Positions 1 through 8,732 of a DNA stretch of 39,618 nt are shown here, one piece after another. The stretch comes from Alistipes sp. (lineage in GTDB: Bacteria; Bacteroidota; Bacteroidia; Bacteroidales; Rikenellaceae), in contig JAFXIS010000082.1 in NCBI GenBank assembly GCA_017532885.1, positions 1 to 39,618 on the forward strand, written 5' to 3'. A program made the translations under genes and the position numbers. The stretch's first letter is position 1; every line of letters begins with the position of its first letter. The notes below the pieces were generated by a model, which saw only the letters and a list, made by a program, of their open reading frames with translations, was not told the DNA's origin and did no database searches.

Positions 1-214
1 TCCCTATGCAGCGCAGACCGCCGCTCAGGATTGCGCCAAGGTTGCCTACGATATGGGCTTGCGTAAGGTTAAGGTTTATGTAAAGGGTCCCGGTCAGGGT
101 CGTGAGAGCGCCGTTCGTACAATCCACGGTGCAGGTATCGAGGTAATGGAGATTATCGATGTTACTCCATTGCCACACAACGGCTGCCGTGCTCCTAACC
201 GTCGTCGAGTATAA
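1..214 (+). CDS. rpsK: 30S ribosomal protein S11, 3' part
   Basis: The window opens inside this gene; the reading frame begins at base 2 and runs to the TAA at 212-214. The 70 visible residues contain the S11 C-terminal hallmarks: the [15 protein letters not shown] stretch, the [11 protein letters not shown] loop and the RRRV tail. S11 is a protein of the 30S platform that contacts 16S rRNA near the decoding region. The gene is followed by rpsD after 63 bases, the usual rpsK-rpsD-rpoA-rplQ order. The start lies outside the window. Confidence 0.97.
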   Translation, partial: PYAAQTAAQDCAKVAYDMGLRKVKVYVKGPGQGRESAVRTIHGAGIEVMEIIDVTPLPHNGCRAPNRRRV

Positions 215-277
215 TTTAGGCGATAAGCGGAAGCATAGACAAATCTCTTATTACAAAGAATTAAAAAAGTTAAAACA

Positions 278-886
278 ATGGCAAGATATATAGGACCTAA
301 ATCAAAGATCGCCCGTAAGTTTGGCGAAGCTATCTATGGTGCGGACAAGGTGCTTGAGAAGCGTAACTACCCTCCCGGACAGCATGGTCTTGCTCGCAAG
401 CGTAAGAAGAACTCTGAGTATGGCGAGCAGCTTTCAGAGAAGCAGAAGGCAAAGTACACATACGGTATTTTGGAGAAGCAGTTTGCTCGTACATATGAGG
501 CAGCCGCTCGTATGGGTGGTATCACAGGTGAGAACTTGTTGAAATTGCTCGAGTGCCGTTTGGACAATGTAGTTTACCGTTTGGGCATCGCTCCTACTCG
601 TGCAGCTGCACGCCAGTTGGTGTCACACCGCCACATTTGTGTAAACGGTCAGGTTGTAAATATTCCTTCATATCAGCTTAAGGCCGGCGATGTAGTATCA
701 GTACGCGAGAAGTCAAAGAGCTTGGAGGTAATCACAGCTTCAGTAGCAGGTGCTTCACGCAGCCGTTACGCATGGTTGGAGTGGGATGGAGCTACAATGA
801 GTGGTAAGTTCCTCCAGAAGCCTGAGCGCGAGGAGATTCCTGAGAATATTAAGGAGCAGCTTATCGTCAACCTGTACTCTAAATAG
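278..886 (+). CDS. rpsD: 30S ribosomal protein S4
   Basis: A 202-residue protein of normal length for S4. It starts [17 protein letters not shown] and has the central S4 RNA-binding domain, seen as [12 protein letters not shown] followed by [21 protein letters not shown]4 is a primary 16S rRNA binding protein that nucleates assembly of the 30S body, and in other bacteria it also regulates its own operon. The ATG at 278 is preceded by an A-rich leader, typical of Bacteroidota genes that do not rely on a Shine-Dalgarno sequence. It sits between rpsK and rpoA in the ribosomal operon. Confidence 0.98.
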   Translation: MARYIGPKSKIARKFGEAIYGADKVLEKRNYPPGQHGLARKRKKNSEYGEQLSEKQKAKYTYGILEKQFARTYEAAARMGGITGENLLKLLECRLDNVVYRLGIAPTRAAARQLVSHRHICVNGQVVNIPSYQLKAGDVVSVREKSKSLEVITASVAGASRSRYAWLEWDGATMSGKFLQKPEREEIPENIKEQLIVNLYSK

Positions 887-910
887 TAATTAAAACAAAT
901 TCAATATTTT

Positions 911-1903
911 ATGGCAATATTAGCATTCCAGAAGCCTGAAAAGGTTATTATGCTCGAGGCTACTGCATCGTTCGGAAAGTTTGAGTTCCGTCCGTTGGAG
1001 CCTGGCTTCGGTATGACTGTCGGCAACGCTTTGCGACGCGTTTTGCTCTCATCATTGGAGGGTTATGCAATTACGACCGTAAAGGTAGCCGGAGTGAACA
1101 ATGAGTTTGCCGCTATCCCGGGTGTGATGGAGGGTATGATGGATATCATCCTTAAGCTCAAGCAGATTCGCTTGCTGCATACCATTGAGAACGAGGAGTT
1201 CGAGAAGGTTACAGTAAATGTTGCGGGTGTAACAGAGCTTACAGCAGGATATATTTCAAACTACCTTTCGTCGTTCAAGGTCTTGAATCCGGAGTTGGTT
1301 ATTTGCCACTTGGCACCAGGTACCAAGATGCAGATTACCCTCACAATCGGTAAAGGCCGAGGATATGTGCCTTCGGAGGAGAACGCTCCCGCAGATAAGG
1401 AGTTGGATGTTCTCCCCATTGACTCTATTTTCACACCCATTAAGAATGTCAAGTACTCAATCGAGGATTACCGCGTTGAGCAGAAGACAGACTACGAGAA
1501 GTTGAATTTGGAGATTACTACCGACGGTTCTATTCACCCGAAGGAGGCGTTGAAGGAGGCTGCTAAGATTCTTATCCAGCACTTTATGCTCTTCTCAGAC
1601 GAGAAGATTACGATTAACATGGACGACACATCGGAGAGCGACACTTTGGACGATGAGGCATTGCGTATGCGTCAGCTTCTTAAGACCAAGCTTTCAGACC
1701 AGGATTTGAGTGTTCGTGCACTCAACTGCTTGAAGGCTGCGGATGTCGATACCGTGGGTGACCTTGTTAAGCTCAATCGTAACGACTTGCTTAAGTTCCG
1801 TAACTTCGGTAAGAAGTCGCTTACAGAGTTGGATGAGTTGCTTGCATCACTCAATCTTAAGTTCGGAATGGATGTATCAATCTACAAACTTGATAAAGAC
1901 TAA
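911..1903 (+). CDS. rpoA: DNA-directed RNA polymerase subunit alpha
   Basis: A 330-residue protein of family-typical length. The N-terminal dimerisation domain is recognisable from the [20 protein letters not shown] segment (about residues 25-45) and IPGVMEGM. The C-terminal domain (about residues 250-320) carries the helix-hairpin-helix motif with [16 protein letters not shown] and [16 protein letters not shown], the part that contacts DNA UP elements and activators. Alpha dimerises to start assembly of the polymerase core. The gene is 24 bases after rpsD and only 2 bases before rplQ, so it is almost certainly co-transcribed and translationally coupled to rplQ. Confidence 0.98.
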   Translation: MAILAFQKPEKVIMLEATASFGKFEFRPLEPGFGMTVGNALRRVLLSSLEGYAITTVKVAGVNNEFAAIPGVMEGMMDIILKLKQIRLLHTIENEEFEKVTVNVAGVTELTAGYISNYLSSFKVLNPELVICHLAPGTKMQITLTIGKGRGYVPSEENAPADKELDVLPIDSIFTPIKNVKYSIEDYRVEQKTDYEKLNLEITTDGSIHPKEALKEAAKILIQHFMLFSDEKITINMDDTSESDTLDDEALRMRQLLKTKLSDQDLSVRALNCLKAADVDTVGDLVKLNRNDLLKFRNFGKKSLTELDELLASLNLKFGMDVSIYKLDKD

Positions 1904-1905
1904 TT

Positions 1906-2472
1906 ATGAGACACAATAAGAATTTTAATCACCTTGGCAGACAGGCAGGCCACCGCAAGGCAATGCTTTCAAACATGGCGTCATCGCTTATTCTGCACAA
2001 GCGCATTGAGACTACGGTAGCTAAGGCGAAGGCTGTACAGCGTTTCATCGAGCCTTTGGTAACCAAGTCAAAGGAGGATACTACTCACTCTCGTCGTGTA
2101 GTTTTCTCATACCTTAAGCAGAAAGAGGCTGTAACCGAGTTGTTCCGTACAATCGCTCCTAAGATTTCGGAGCGTCCGGGCGGTTACACACGCATCTTGA
2201 AGACCGGCTTCCGTTTGGGCGATGCAGCCGATATGTGTATCATCGAGTTCGTTGATTTCAACGAGGCTTACACATTCGGTAAGTTGCCTTCAACTGAGGA
2301 GGTAGCTGCGAAGCCTAAGACTCGCCGTTCACGCAAGAAGACCGATGCTGTCGAGGATGCTACTGTTGTAGCAGAGAAGAAGGCAAAGGCTCCTAAGGCT
2401 CCCAAGGCAACCGCTGCAAAGGCAAAGGCTGCTCCCGTAGCAAAGAAGACCAATGTTGGTAAGAAGATGTAA
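1906..2472 (+). CDS. rplQ: 50S ribosomal protein L17 with long basic tail
   Basis: The first roughly 120 residues are a normal L17 core, starting [20 protein letters not shown] and including the [19 protein letters not shown] and [15 protein letters not shown] segments. L17 lies at the exit-tunnel side of the 50S subunit. The protein is 188 residues, longer than the 115-130 residue core common in many bacteria. Residues from about 123 onward form a low-complexity Lys/Ala/Pro-rich tail, likely disordered. Bacteroidota L17 proteins usually carry some extension, so this is a long version of a known trait. It is the last gene of the operon, and a hairpin terminator starts 29 bases after its stop. 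Confidence 0.97.
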   Translation: MRHNKNFNHLGRQAGHRKAMLSNMASSLILHKRIETTVAKAKAVQRFIEPLVTKSKEDTTHSRRVVFSYLKQKEAVTELFRTIAPKISERPGGYTRILKTGFRLGDAADMCIIEFVDFNEAYTFGKLPSTEEVAAKPKTRRSRKKTDAVEDATVVAEKKAKAPKAPKATAAKAKAAPVAKKTNVGKKM

Positions 2473-2501
2473 TTCTAAGGATTACAGATTTCTATAAGAG
2501 T

Positions 2502-2535
2502 AAGGCTCTCTCGATTTCGGGAGGGCCTTATTTGT
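2502..2535 (+). terminator. Rho-independent terminator of the rpsK-rplQ operon
   Basis: A 12-bp stem (2502-2513 pairing with 2518-2529, including G-T pairs) closes a 4-base loop and is followed by a T-rich run. It lies 29 bases after the rplQ stop codon. Confidence 0.85.
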
Positions 2536-3080
2536 TGCAAGGGCAAAGATTAAGGAAATTAGCGAGATTAGGGAAATTAGTGAAGAGGCAGCGTTAAACT
2601 CCCTAATCTCCCTAAAACATGAGTTGAGATTCTCACGCAATTATTTTTTTCGTCACTCTGAGGGAGGATGAAATCCGACCGTGAGAGTCTGAAATAGATA
2701 AAAGAGCAAAGATAAAAGAGCAAAGATGAAAGATGATGAGTTTAAGGGTTTTTAGGGGCTTTAGTGTCATGCCACCGAGCCAAAGGCAAGGATTGGCATC
2801 TCTACCGATATAATTGGTCGTTAGAGATTCCAACCCTCACTGCGTTATGTGGAATGACAAGAGAGCAAAGATAAAAGATAAGGGGAATTCGCGCTTATGC
2901 CAACATTAAAATCCTTAAAATCCCTAAATTCCCTATCTTTCGATTCTCACGCAACGATCTTTTGGCTCAAAATCTTTGCCTGCGGAGTGATAAAATTTCG
3001 CTATGAGGTGAATTTCTCCGCGAGAAACGAATTATAACCAAAATTTGTCAGTATATTTGTAATATCGCAGCGTGCGTGAA
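2536..3080. other. Non-coding, repeat-rich intergenic region
   Basis: No credible gene is visible. The stretch holds inverted and direct copies of a CCCTAA-type motif (about 2540-2615 and 2920-2940), two copies of the 13-mer GATTCTCACGCAA (2628-2640, 2942-2954), short direct repeats of AAAGAGCAAAGAT (about 2700-2730) and a long imperfect palindrome at 2765-2859. Short reading frames here have no start or coding character worth annotating. Confidence 0.7.
2765..2859. repeat. Imperfect palindromic element, copy 1
   Basis: The outer arms TGTCATGCCAC (2765-2775) and GTGGAATGACA (2849-2859) match in 10 of 11 positions. The inner arms TTGGCATCTCTA (2793-2804) and TAGAGATTCCAA (2822-2833) match in 11 of 12. 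Both arm pairs recur in the same order at 34408-34554, so this looks like a dispersed REP- or MITE-like element. No coding capacity is seen. Confidence 0.65.
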
Positions 3081-3089
3081 GTGATAAAA

Positions 3090-3115
3090 AAACGGCAACC
3101 CGCGGGTCGCCGTTT
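3090..3115 (-). terminator. Terminator of the M60-like peptidase gene
   Basis: A hairpin with AAACGGC pairing with GCCGTTT, extended by ACC/GGT pairs after one mismatch. On the minus strand it is followed by TTTTTATC. It lies 27 bases beyond the stop codon of the minus-strand gene. Confidence 0.8.
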
Positions 3116-3142
3116 CACATTTCTTCCTATTTTTATATCTCG

Positions 3143-4648
3143 TTATTTCCACTTTTTCAGCATCTCAATCTGCTCGTCGGTGAGGAACTCAAGCATATCC
3201 TTTTTGGCGTGTTTCGATACCACCGAGAGGAAATAGTTGATCTTCTCCCACTTCGTAGAGCCGCACGATGTTGATGGATCCATGTTGTAAAGCTCCTTGA
3301 ACGCCTTTTTGAAGGGCTCCCAACCCACATCAGCAACCATCTGACACAGTGGCCACATCATGCCGGCGCCATCCAAATCCTTATTGTTTGCCCAGCAATT
3401 TGCAGCATCCTTGCTATATTTGTTGTCTATTTCTGTGCCTACGAATACCTTGCCGTCTGTATAGATTCTGAAATCGTGCTTCTGCAGCGCGTAATACATA
3501 CGGAAGTTGGCGAAGAGCTCCTCGTTCCAGTTCCAATTGCCGTTGCCGTGGTCGTGTGCGCCCGAGGTGTAGTTGTCGGGACCAAAGTTGTGACCCATCT
3601 CATGCAAGATACCGAATACGGTGTCGTTGTGTTTAACCATATCCTCCAATGTCGATTTGATGTAGTTGGGGTGCCACTGAATTGGGTAACCCGCAATAGC
3701 CCAAGCATCTACCTCGTTTGAGAGGATAGGCATCTTCTTGCCATCGAAGGGCTTGAAGAAGTCAAACAACTCGCAATAAGCCTCATAGGCTTTATCCAAA
3801 TCACCGAGCCACTCATCCATTGCGCTATTTGAGATAGTTACAACATGGTCGTAGAAATATAGTACGACATGCTCGCCTTGGCGCGTGTAGATATTTGCCG
3901 GAGTCTCCATCTTTACATTGTCGAACCACGCTGTGCCCTGCGAATCTCCGCCCCAGAAGCCTAAGCGGCAGCAAATCTCAACACTCTCGGTCTCGGGAAT
4001 GAAGAGTACCTTGCGCTTTGACCAACCTTGATTACCCGTATATGAGCCAGAGGCAATAAATCCGCTCCATTCGAAGATGCCTACGCTTCCTCCGCGACCT
4101 TTATTGATACCCTCGGTCTTGATTTGAGCCGAGAGTTCATATGGTACACCAACGGTCAAGCCCGTAATAGTCTGTACGGCAGGCGCGTCGGTCGTTTCGT
4201 TTGAGCATGAAATCTTGATACACGCCGAGTTGTTTACGCCGCCCGTCTCTTGGTAGGTGAAGGTTGCACGGCTTGTATACCATGCGTTGCCCTTCTTCCA
4301 TGCTCCTTGTGAGCCGGTGAAATCGACATGCTCCTCGAAATCGCCGTTGGGAATCTCTATGGTCTGATGCTCCAACGATGAGTCATTGTTGTCATCATTG
4401 TTGCCATCGTCATTGCTGCCATCGTCATTGTTGCCATCGTCGTTGTTGTCATCGTTGTTGTCGTCGTTATTGTCGTCGTTATTGTCGTCGTTATTGTCAT
4501 CACCATTGCCATCGTCGTTGGTGTTGTCATCATCGTTATCCGGACCTACGGGTGTATAGCTCGGGTCGGGAGTGGTGTTATCCTCGCCGCACGCGGGTAG
4601 TGCGAAAATAACGAGTAAGCACAAGAGGAGTTTGAAAAAATGTGTCAT
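3143..4648 (-). CDS. Surface lipoprotein, CBM-like domain plus M60-like zinc peptidase
   Basis: A 501-residue lipoprotein. The signal peptide ends in the lipobox LPAC with Cys20, followed by acidic residues (GED) that fit a surface-export signal. Residues about 37-90 are almost only Asp, Asn and Gly. Residues about 97-250 look like a jelly-roll carbohydrate-binding module of the CBM4/9 type, from NGDFEE near the start to GTAWFDNVKME at the end. The C-terminal half has a gluzincin site, H349-E350-M-G-H353 with Glu376 or Glu377 as the third ligand 22-23 residues later. That spacing fits the M60-like (enhancin) family, whose gut members cleave mucin-type glycoproteins. It stands alone between terminators. 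Family assignment from motifs is good; the mucin substrate is inference. Confidence 0.8.
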   Translation of the reverse strand: MTHFFKLLLCLLVIFALPACGEDNTTPDPSYTPVGPDNDDDNTNDDGNGDDNNDDNNDDNNDDNNDDNNDDGNNDDGSNDDGNNDDNNDSSLEHQTIEIPNGDFEEHVDFTGSQGAWKKGNAWYTSRATFTYQETGGVNNSACIKISCSNETTDAPAVQTITGLTVGVPYELSAQIKTEGINKGRGGSVGIFEWSGFIASGSYTGNQGWSKRKVLFIPETESVEICCRLGFWGGDSQGTAWFDNVKMETPANIYTRQGEHVVLYFYDHVVTISNSAMDEWLGDLDKAYEAYCELFDFFKPFDGKKMPILSNEVDAWAIAGYPIQWHPNYIKSTLEDMVKHNDTVFGILHEMGHNFGPDNYTSGAHDHGNGNWNWNEELFANFRMYYALQKHDFRIYTDGKVFVGTEIDNKYSKDAANCWANNKDLDGAGMMWPLCQMVADVGWEPFKKAFKELYNMDPSTSCGSTKWEKINYFLSVVSKHAKKDMLEFLTDEQIEMLKKWK

Positions 4649-4673
4649 AGTCTTAAATGATTGGTTGATAGTG

Positions 4674-4681
4674 CAAAGTTA
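4674..4681 (-). promoter_or_regulatory. Candidate -7 box for the M60-like peptidase gene
   Basis: On the minus strand this reads TAACTTTG, matching the Bacteroidota TAnnTTTG box, 25 bases before the start codon. No clear TTTG is seen at the -33 position. Confidence 0.45.
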
Positions 4682-4723
4682 TGAATTTTTCATCGAAAAA
4701 ACATCCATTCTGCCCAAAATAAA

Positions 4724-4750
4724 AGCCGCCTTCCACGCGGGAAAGCGGCT
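4724..4750 (-). terminator. Terminator of the EF-G-like gene
   Basis: AGCCGC pairs with GCGGCT, then one C/A mismatch, then TTCC pairs with GGAA around a 5-base loop. On the minus strand it is followed by TTTTATTTT. It lies 20 bases beyond the stop codon. Confidence 0.85.
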
Positions 4751-4770
4751 CTGGATGTTGTGCCGAGAGA

Positions 4771-6933
4771 TTAATCCTCGTCGGTATCGGTGTAAGCCTT
4801 CAAAAGCTTGTCCTGAACATCGGCAGGCACCTGCTCGTATGATGCGAACTGCATAGTGTAGGTCGCAGCACCTGAAGTAAGTGATGAAAGCGATGTAGAG
4901 TAGCGATACAACTCAGCCAAAGGTACGCGAGCATTCAAGCGGTCGAAGCCTTTATCAGACTCCATACCCATAATCATCGCGCGGCGGTTCTGCAAGTCGC
5001 TCATCACAGCACCCATATACTCACTCGGAGTCAAAACCTCGACATTGTAGATAGGCTCCATAATCTTCGGACCGGCATTGCGGAAGGCCTCCTTGAAGGC
5101 GTTACGAGCTGCCAACTTAAACGAAATCTCGTTTGAATCTACGGGGTGCATCTTACCATCGTAAATCACAACGCGAATATCGCGAGCATAAGAACCTGTA
5201 AGCGGACCCTCGTCCATCTTCTCCATGATACCCTTCAAAATCGCGGGCATGAAGCGTGCGTCGATAGCACCTCCAACGATTGAGTTGTAGAACTGCAGCT
5301 TGCCGCCCCAATCCAAATCGTACTCCTCTTTACCCTTGATATTTACGGTAATATCCTTGCCGTTAGCCTTGTACTTCGAAGGCTCGGGCATACCATCGTA
5401 GTAAGGCTCGATAACCATATGTACCTCGCCAAACTGACCTGCACCACCTGACTGCTTCTTGTGACGATAGTCGGCCTGTGCAACCTTTGTGATAGTCTCA
5501 CGATAAGGAATCTTCGGTGCGAAGAACTCAATCTCGAGTTTGTTCTCGTTAGCCAGGCGGCTCTTAACGATATTGAGGTGATGTTCACCCTGACCCTGAA
5601 TAATGGTCTGCTTCAACTCCTTAGAGTACTCAACCAAGATTGTGGGGTCCTCATACTTGATATCATTCAACAACTTACCCAACTTCTCCTCGTCGCCCTG
5701 CTCCTTAGCTTTCACAGCTGCGCGATAGCGAGGCTCGGGGAATACGATAGGCTCAACCTTAACATGAGCACCGGCAGCCGCCAAAGTGTCGTTTGTGCGT
5801 GTAGCCTTAAGTTTCACGGTGCAACCAATATCACCTGCTGAAAGCTCGGTAACCTTAATACGATTCTTACCTGCAACGGCAAAGAGCTGAGAAATCTTCT
5901 CCTTGTTGCCTGTGCGGCTATTTACCAACTCCATACCCTCGGTAACCTTACCACGAACTACGCGGAAATAGGTAATCTCGCCGATATGCTGCTCAATCTG
6001 GCTCTTGAATACGAACAAAGCTGTTGGCAAAGTCTCGTCTGCAACCAACTCCTCGCCCTCGGTAGAGATAAACTTGGGAGCTGTTGTAGGAGTAGTTGGG
6101 CCCGGAGCAACATTAATGATGAACTCCATCAAACGCTTTGTACCGATGTCACGCTTACCGCTGGCGCAGAAGATAGGCATAACCTCACGGTTAGCAACAC
6201 CCAACTTAAGACCTGAGCGGATATCGTCCTGTGTCAAAGCGCCCTTCTCGAAGTAGAGCTCCATCAATGCGTCATCGTAAACTGCTGCAGCCTCCGACAA
6301 CTCCTGGTTCAAAGCCTGAGCATACTCCAACTGGTCCTCGGGAATCTCCAACTCCTCGCGAGTACCATTCTCGTCGGTGAAGCGATACATCTTCATCATC
6401 AATACATCGATGAAGGCGTTGAATCCTGCACCCTGCTCAACGGGATACTGAACAACAACGGGCTTAACAGATGATGCGGCGCGGATACCCTCGACAGTAG
6501 CATCGAAATTTGCCTTATCGCCATCCAACTGGTTGATAACACCAATCAAGGGTTTGTTCAAAATGCGAGCATAGCGAGACTGAATCTCATCACCTACCTG
6601 CCAGCCGTTCTGGCCATTCATAACCATAACGCCAACATCACCGACCTTGAAAGCCGAGAAGAGGTTTCCGCAGAAGTCGTCTGAGCCCGGGCAATCTATA
6701 ATATTGAGCTTGCGGCCCATAAACTCTGTGAAGAGGGTTGTGGCATAAATCGAACGCTTATATTCGTGCTCGATATCAGTGTTGTCCGAAATCGTGTTAT
6801 TCGTTTCGATACTACCCCTGCGGTCAATGACTTTACCCTCGAATGCCATTGCCTCGGCAAGGGTAGTCTTACCCGTGCCCGGGGCTCCAATAAGAACGAT
6901 GTTCTTAATCTCTTTTGCTGAATAATTTTTCAT
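4771..6933 (-). CDS. Elongation factor G paralogue (EF-G2-like) with altered GTPase motifs
   Basis: A 720-residue protein colinear with EF-G over its whole length: GTP-binding domain, domain II, a central domain, and C-terminal domains IV and V. The P-loop is present (GAPGTGKTT, residues 16-24). The G3 motif, normally DCPGH, is DCPGS here, so Ser84 replaces the catalytic His. The G4 motif is NQLD (134-137) rather than NKMD, and the switch I RGITI motif is replaced by RSIYAT. A Bacteroides EF-G2 that supports translocation without GTP hydrolysis has been described; similar length and substitutions make this a likely counterpart, but orthology is inferred. It acts on the ribosome in the cytoplasm. 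It has its own terminator and appears monocistronic. Confidence 0.88.
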   Translation of the reverse strand: MKNYSAKEIKNIVLIGAPGTGKTTLAEAMAFEGKVIDRRGSIETNNTISDNTDIEHEYKRSIYATTLFTEFMGRKLNIIDCPGSDDFCGNLFSAFKVGDVGVMVMNGQNGWQVGDEIQSRYARILNKPLIGVINQLDGDKANFDATVEGIRAASSVKPVVVQYPVEQGAGFNAFIDVLMMKMYRFTDENGTREELEIPEDQLEYAQALNQELSEAAAVYDDALMELYFEKGALTQDDIRSGLKLGVANREVMPIFCASGKRDIGTKRLMEFIINVAPGPTTPTTAPKFISTEGEELVADETLPTALFVFKSQIEQHIGEITYFRVVRGKVTEGMELVNSRTGNKEKISQLFAVAGKNRIKVTELSAGDIGCTVKLKATRTNDTLAAAGAHVKVEPIVFPEPRYRAAVKAKEQGDEEKLGKLLNDIKYEDPTILVEYSKELKQTIIQGQGEHHLNIVKSRLANENKLEIEFFAPKIPYRETITKVAQADYRHKKQSGGAGQFGEVHMVIEPYYDGMPEPSKYKANGKDITVNIKGKEEYDLDWGGKLQFYNSIVGGAIDARFMPAILKGIMEKMDEGPLTGSYARDIRVVIYDGKMHPVDSNEISFKLAARNAFKEAFRNAGPKIMEPIYNVEVLTPSEYMGAVMSDLQNRRAMIMGMESDKGFDRLNARVPLAELYRYSTSLSSLTSGAATYTMQFASYEQVPADVQDKLLKAYTDTDED

Positions 6934-6977
6934 ATTCTGTGAAGTTTTATAGGTTTTCTTTTTTGGTTATCGGATTA

Positions 6978-7008
6978 TAAAGTTACGAAGTTTTTTTTAA
7001 TCTCCAAT
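6978..7008 (-). promoter_or_regulatory. Candidate promoter of the EF-G-like gene
   Basis: On the minus strand ATTG (7005-7008) and TAACTTTA (6978-6985) are separated by 19 bases, one mismatch in each box from TTTG-N19-TAnnTTTG. The 5' leader would be about 40 bases. Confidence 0.45.
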
Positions 7009-7116
7009 ATCATTAAGCAAAAAATAACGAATAAAAGGCGAATAAATAAAAAAATGCCCTCTTTCTGTTTAATTTCTTAATAGTTTGGAGTTCTCTTGAC
7101 GGACTCTTCTAACTTG

Positions 7117-8646
7117 TTATTCGACGATATAAACCTCCTCGCGCGGCAACTGCGTTTTGAGGTTTGCCGTACCCAAAACCATCAACGCCATAGCACCTGC
7201 TGCCTGCTCCTGATATTCGGGAATACTCTTTTGGTAAGTATCTCGCTCGGTGTGCCAAATTTCGCGATAGTCGAAACCATAACCCTTTACATCGCGCCAC
7301 TCGTTCATCTGCAATGTGGGAACACCCTTAACAGCAAACGACGAAGCATCGTTGCCTCCGGTGCGTGTAGGTATTTTGCGGGGCTTTAATTCGTTGAGTG
7401 TAAAGTTGTAGTCGGGATATATCTCCTGTATGCTTTTGGCAATCTTCTCGTACTCGTTCATCAGTGAAGCCGGAGCCGAGAAGGCTGTGTAGGGCATGGG
7501 ACCGCCGTCGCGATTAAACATATTCGATATGCGAGGCAGTAGGTCGGGGTGCGTATCTATCCAAGCCTGCGAGCCCAACAAACCGAACTCCTCGGCAGCG
7601 AAGAGTATAAATATAATTGTGCGGTCGGGCTTTGCTCCCGATTGCTTTATCATTCGTGCTGCCTCCATCACAACTGAGACTCCTGAGCCGCAATCGACAC
7701 CTCCCGTAGCGACATCGAACGCATCGAGGTGCGCTCCTACGATAACATACTCGTCGGGGTATTTTTCGCCTTTAATGGTTGCAACAACATTGTTAAAGGG
7801 TACGGGACCCAAACTGAAATGGTTGCGAATATCGAACTCCAGCTCAATCTGGCGACGCTCCTTTGCTAATTTATAGATTCGGTCATACTGCTCCTCGTCT
7901 AACTTGATATCGGGGACGGTTGGCAGCTCCTCGAATGTCGTGCCACCCTTCACTACATCGTTGTCGTAGAGCGCCGTAATAGGTACGGGCGCCGCCTGAA
8001 TAAATCCTAAAACGCCGGCTTCAATCATCTCGTCATAAAACAGCGCCGGAGTTGCTGTGTCAATCTCTTTGCGCTCGCCATCTTCGCCCGCCATTGCGCG
8101 ATTGTATCTCATCGCTTCCTCGTTAGCAGCACGCACCTTCAGTCGCTCTTCGCGAGCTTTCTCGTTATGCTTTAATGCCCAGCCGCGACTCTTGCCATTT
8201 ACCAAGACCCATGCGCCTTTCAATCGTCCCTTCATTCTATCGAACTCCGCTTGTGTGCGAGGCTCGATTACGACATGACCCTTTTGTGGGCCCTCCGTTC
8301 CTGAGGTATAGGAGGGTGTTGCGAAGTGTAGGGTCATCTGCTCCTCGCCCATCATGCGGCCCCACCAGCCTCCGCGGTTGAATCCGACGGCAGTTTCGCC
8401 TGCTTTTTCGAGTGTGACCTCCAAACCCCACTCCTGGAAGCACTTCATGGCCCATTGCTCGGCATTTTCGCATGCGTCAGAGCCTGCCGGGCGTCCACCT
8501 ATGCGGTTACATAGGATATCGAGGTGTTGCATCGTGCGATTATCCTCCAAAGCCATCTGCTGAATCTGTTTTACGGCCGAGGGTTGCGCTGTGACGAAGC
8601 CGTGGAGCGCAAACATCAAGATTATAAGGATTGAAAATTTCTTCAT
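7117..8646 (-). CDS. Secreted M28-family zinc peptidase
   Basis: A 509-residue protein with a cleavable signal peptide (hydrophobic residues about 5-20, cleavage probably after VTA). The first half includes a protease-associated type insert. The second half is an M28 aminopeptidase-like catalytic domain. The expected di-zinc site can be read off: His306 in GAHLD, Asp318 in GVDCGSG, Glu352 (general base) and Glu353 in AAEEFG, Asp380 in NRDGG and His465 in WHTERD. It probably acts in the periplasm or outside, trimming peptides. It follows glcK-like gene 8733-9743 after a strong terminator, so it probably has its own promoter, though none is obvious. The exact peptide specificity cannot be told. 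Confidence 0.88.
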   Translation of the reverse strand: MKKFSILIILMFALHGFVTAQPSAVKQIQQMALEDNRTMQHLDILCNRIGGRPAGSDACENAEQWAMKCFQEWGLEVTLEKAGETAVGFNRGGWWGRMMGEEQMTLHFATPSYTSGTEGPQKGHVVIEPRTQAEFDRMKGRLKGAWVLVNGKSRGWALKHNEKAREERLKVRAANEEAMRYNRAMAGEDGERKEIDTATPALFYDEMIEAGVLGFIQAAPVPITALYDNDVVKGGTTFEELPTVPDIKLDEEQYDRIYKLAKERRQIELEFDIRNHFSLGPVPFNNVVATIKGEKYPDEYVIVGAHLDAFDVATGGVDCGSGVSVVMEAARMIKQSGAKPDRTIIFILFAAEEFGLLGSQAWIDTHPDLLPRISNMFNRDGGPMPYTAFSAPASLMNEYEKIAKSIQEIYPDYNFTLNELKPRKIPTRTGGNDASSFAVKGVPTLQMNEWRDVKGYGFDYREIWHTERDTYQKSIPEYQEQAAGAMALMVLGTANLKTQLPREEVYIVE

Positions 8647-8680
8647 CGTTATGTAGTAATTGGTTTATGAAAAATAAAAA

Positions 8681-8706
8681 GCCCGACCTGCTTTACGAGG
8701 TCGGGC
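8681..8706 (-). terminator. Terminator of the ROK kinase gene
   Basis: A perfect 9-bp stem GCCCGACCT/AGGTCGGGC with an 8-base loop. On the minus strand it is followed by TTTTTATTTTT. It lies 26 bases beyond the kinase stop codon and upstream of the M28 peptidase gene. Confidence 0.9.
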
Positions 8707-8732
8707 ATTCCGAAAACGCAGCCTCGCGCAAA

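Noticed and set aside
4440..4500. Possible CRISPR-like repeats
   Set aside because: The units are 6-12 bases, in frame inside a coding region, without spacers.
4378..4611. Plus-strand frame rich in Cys and His, looking like a metal-binding peptide
   Set aside because: It is the antisense shadow of the Asp/Asn repeat tract of the M60-like lipoprotein.
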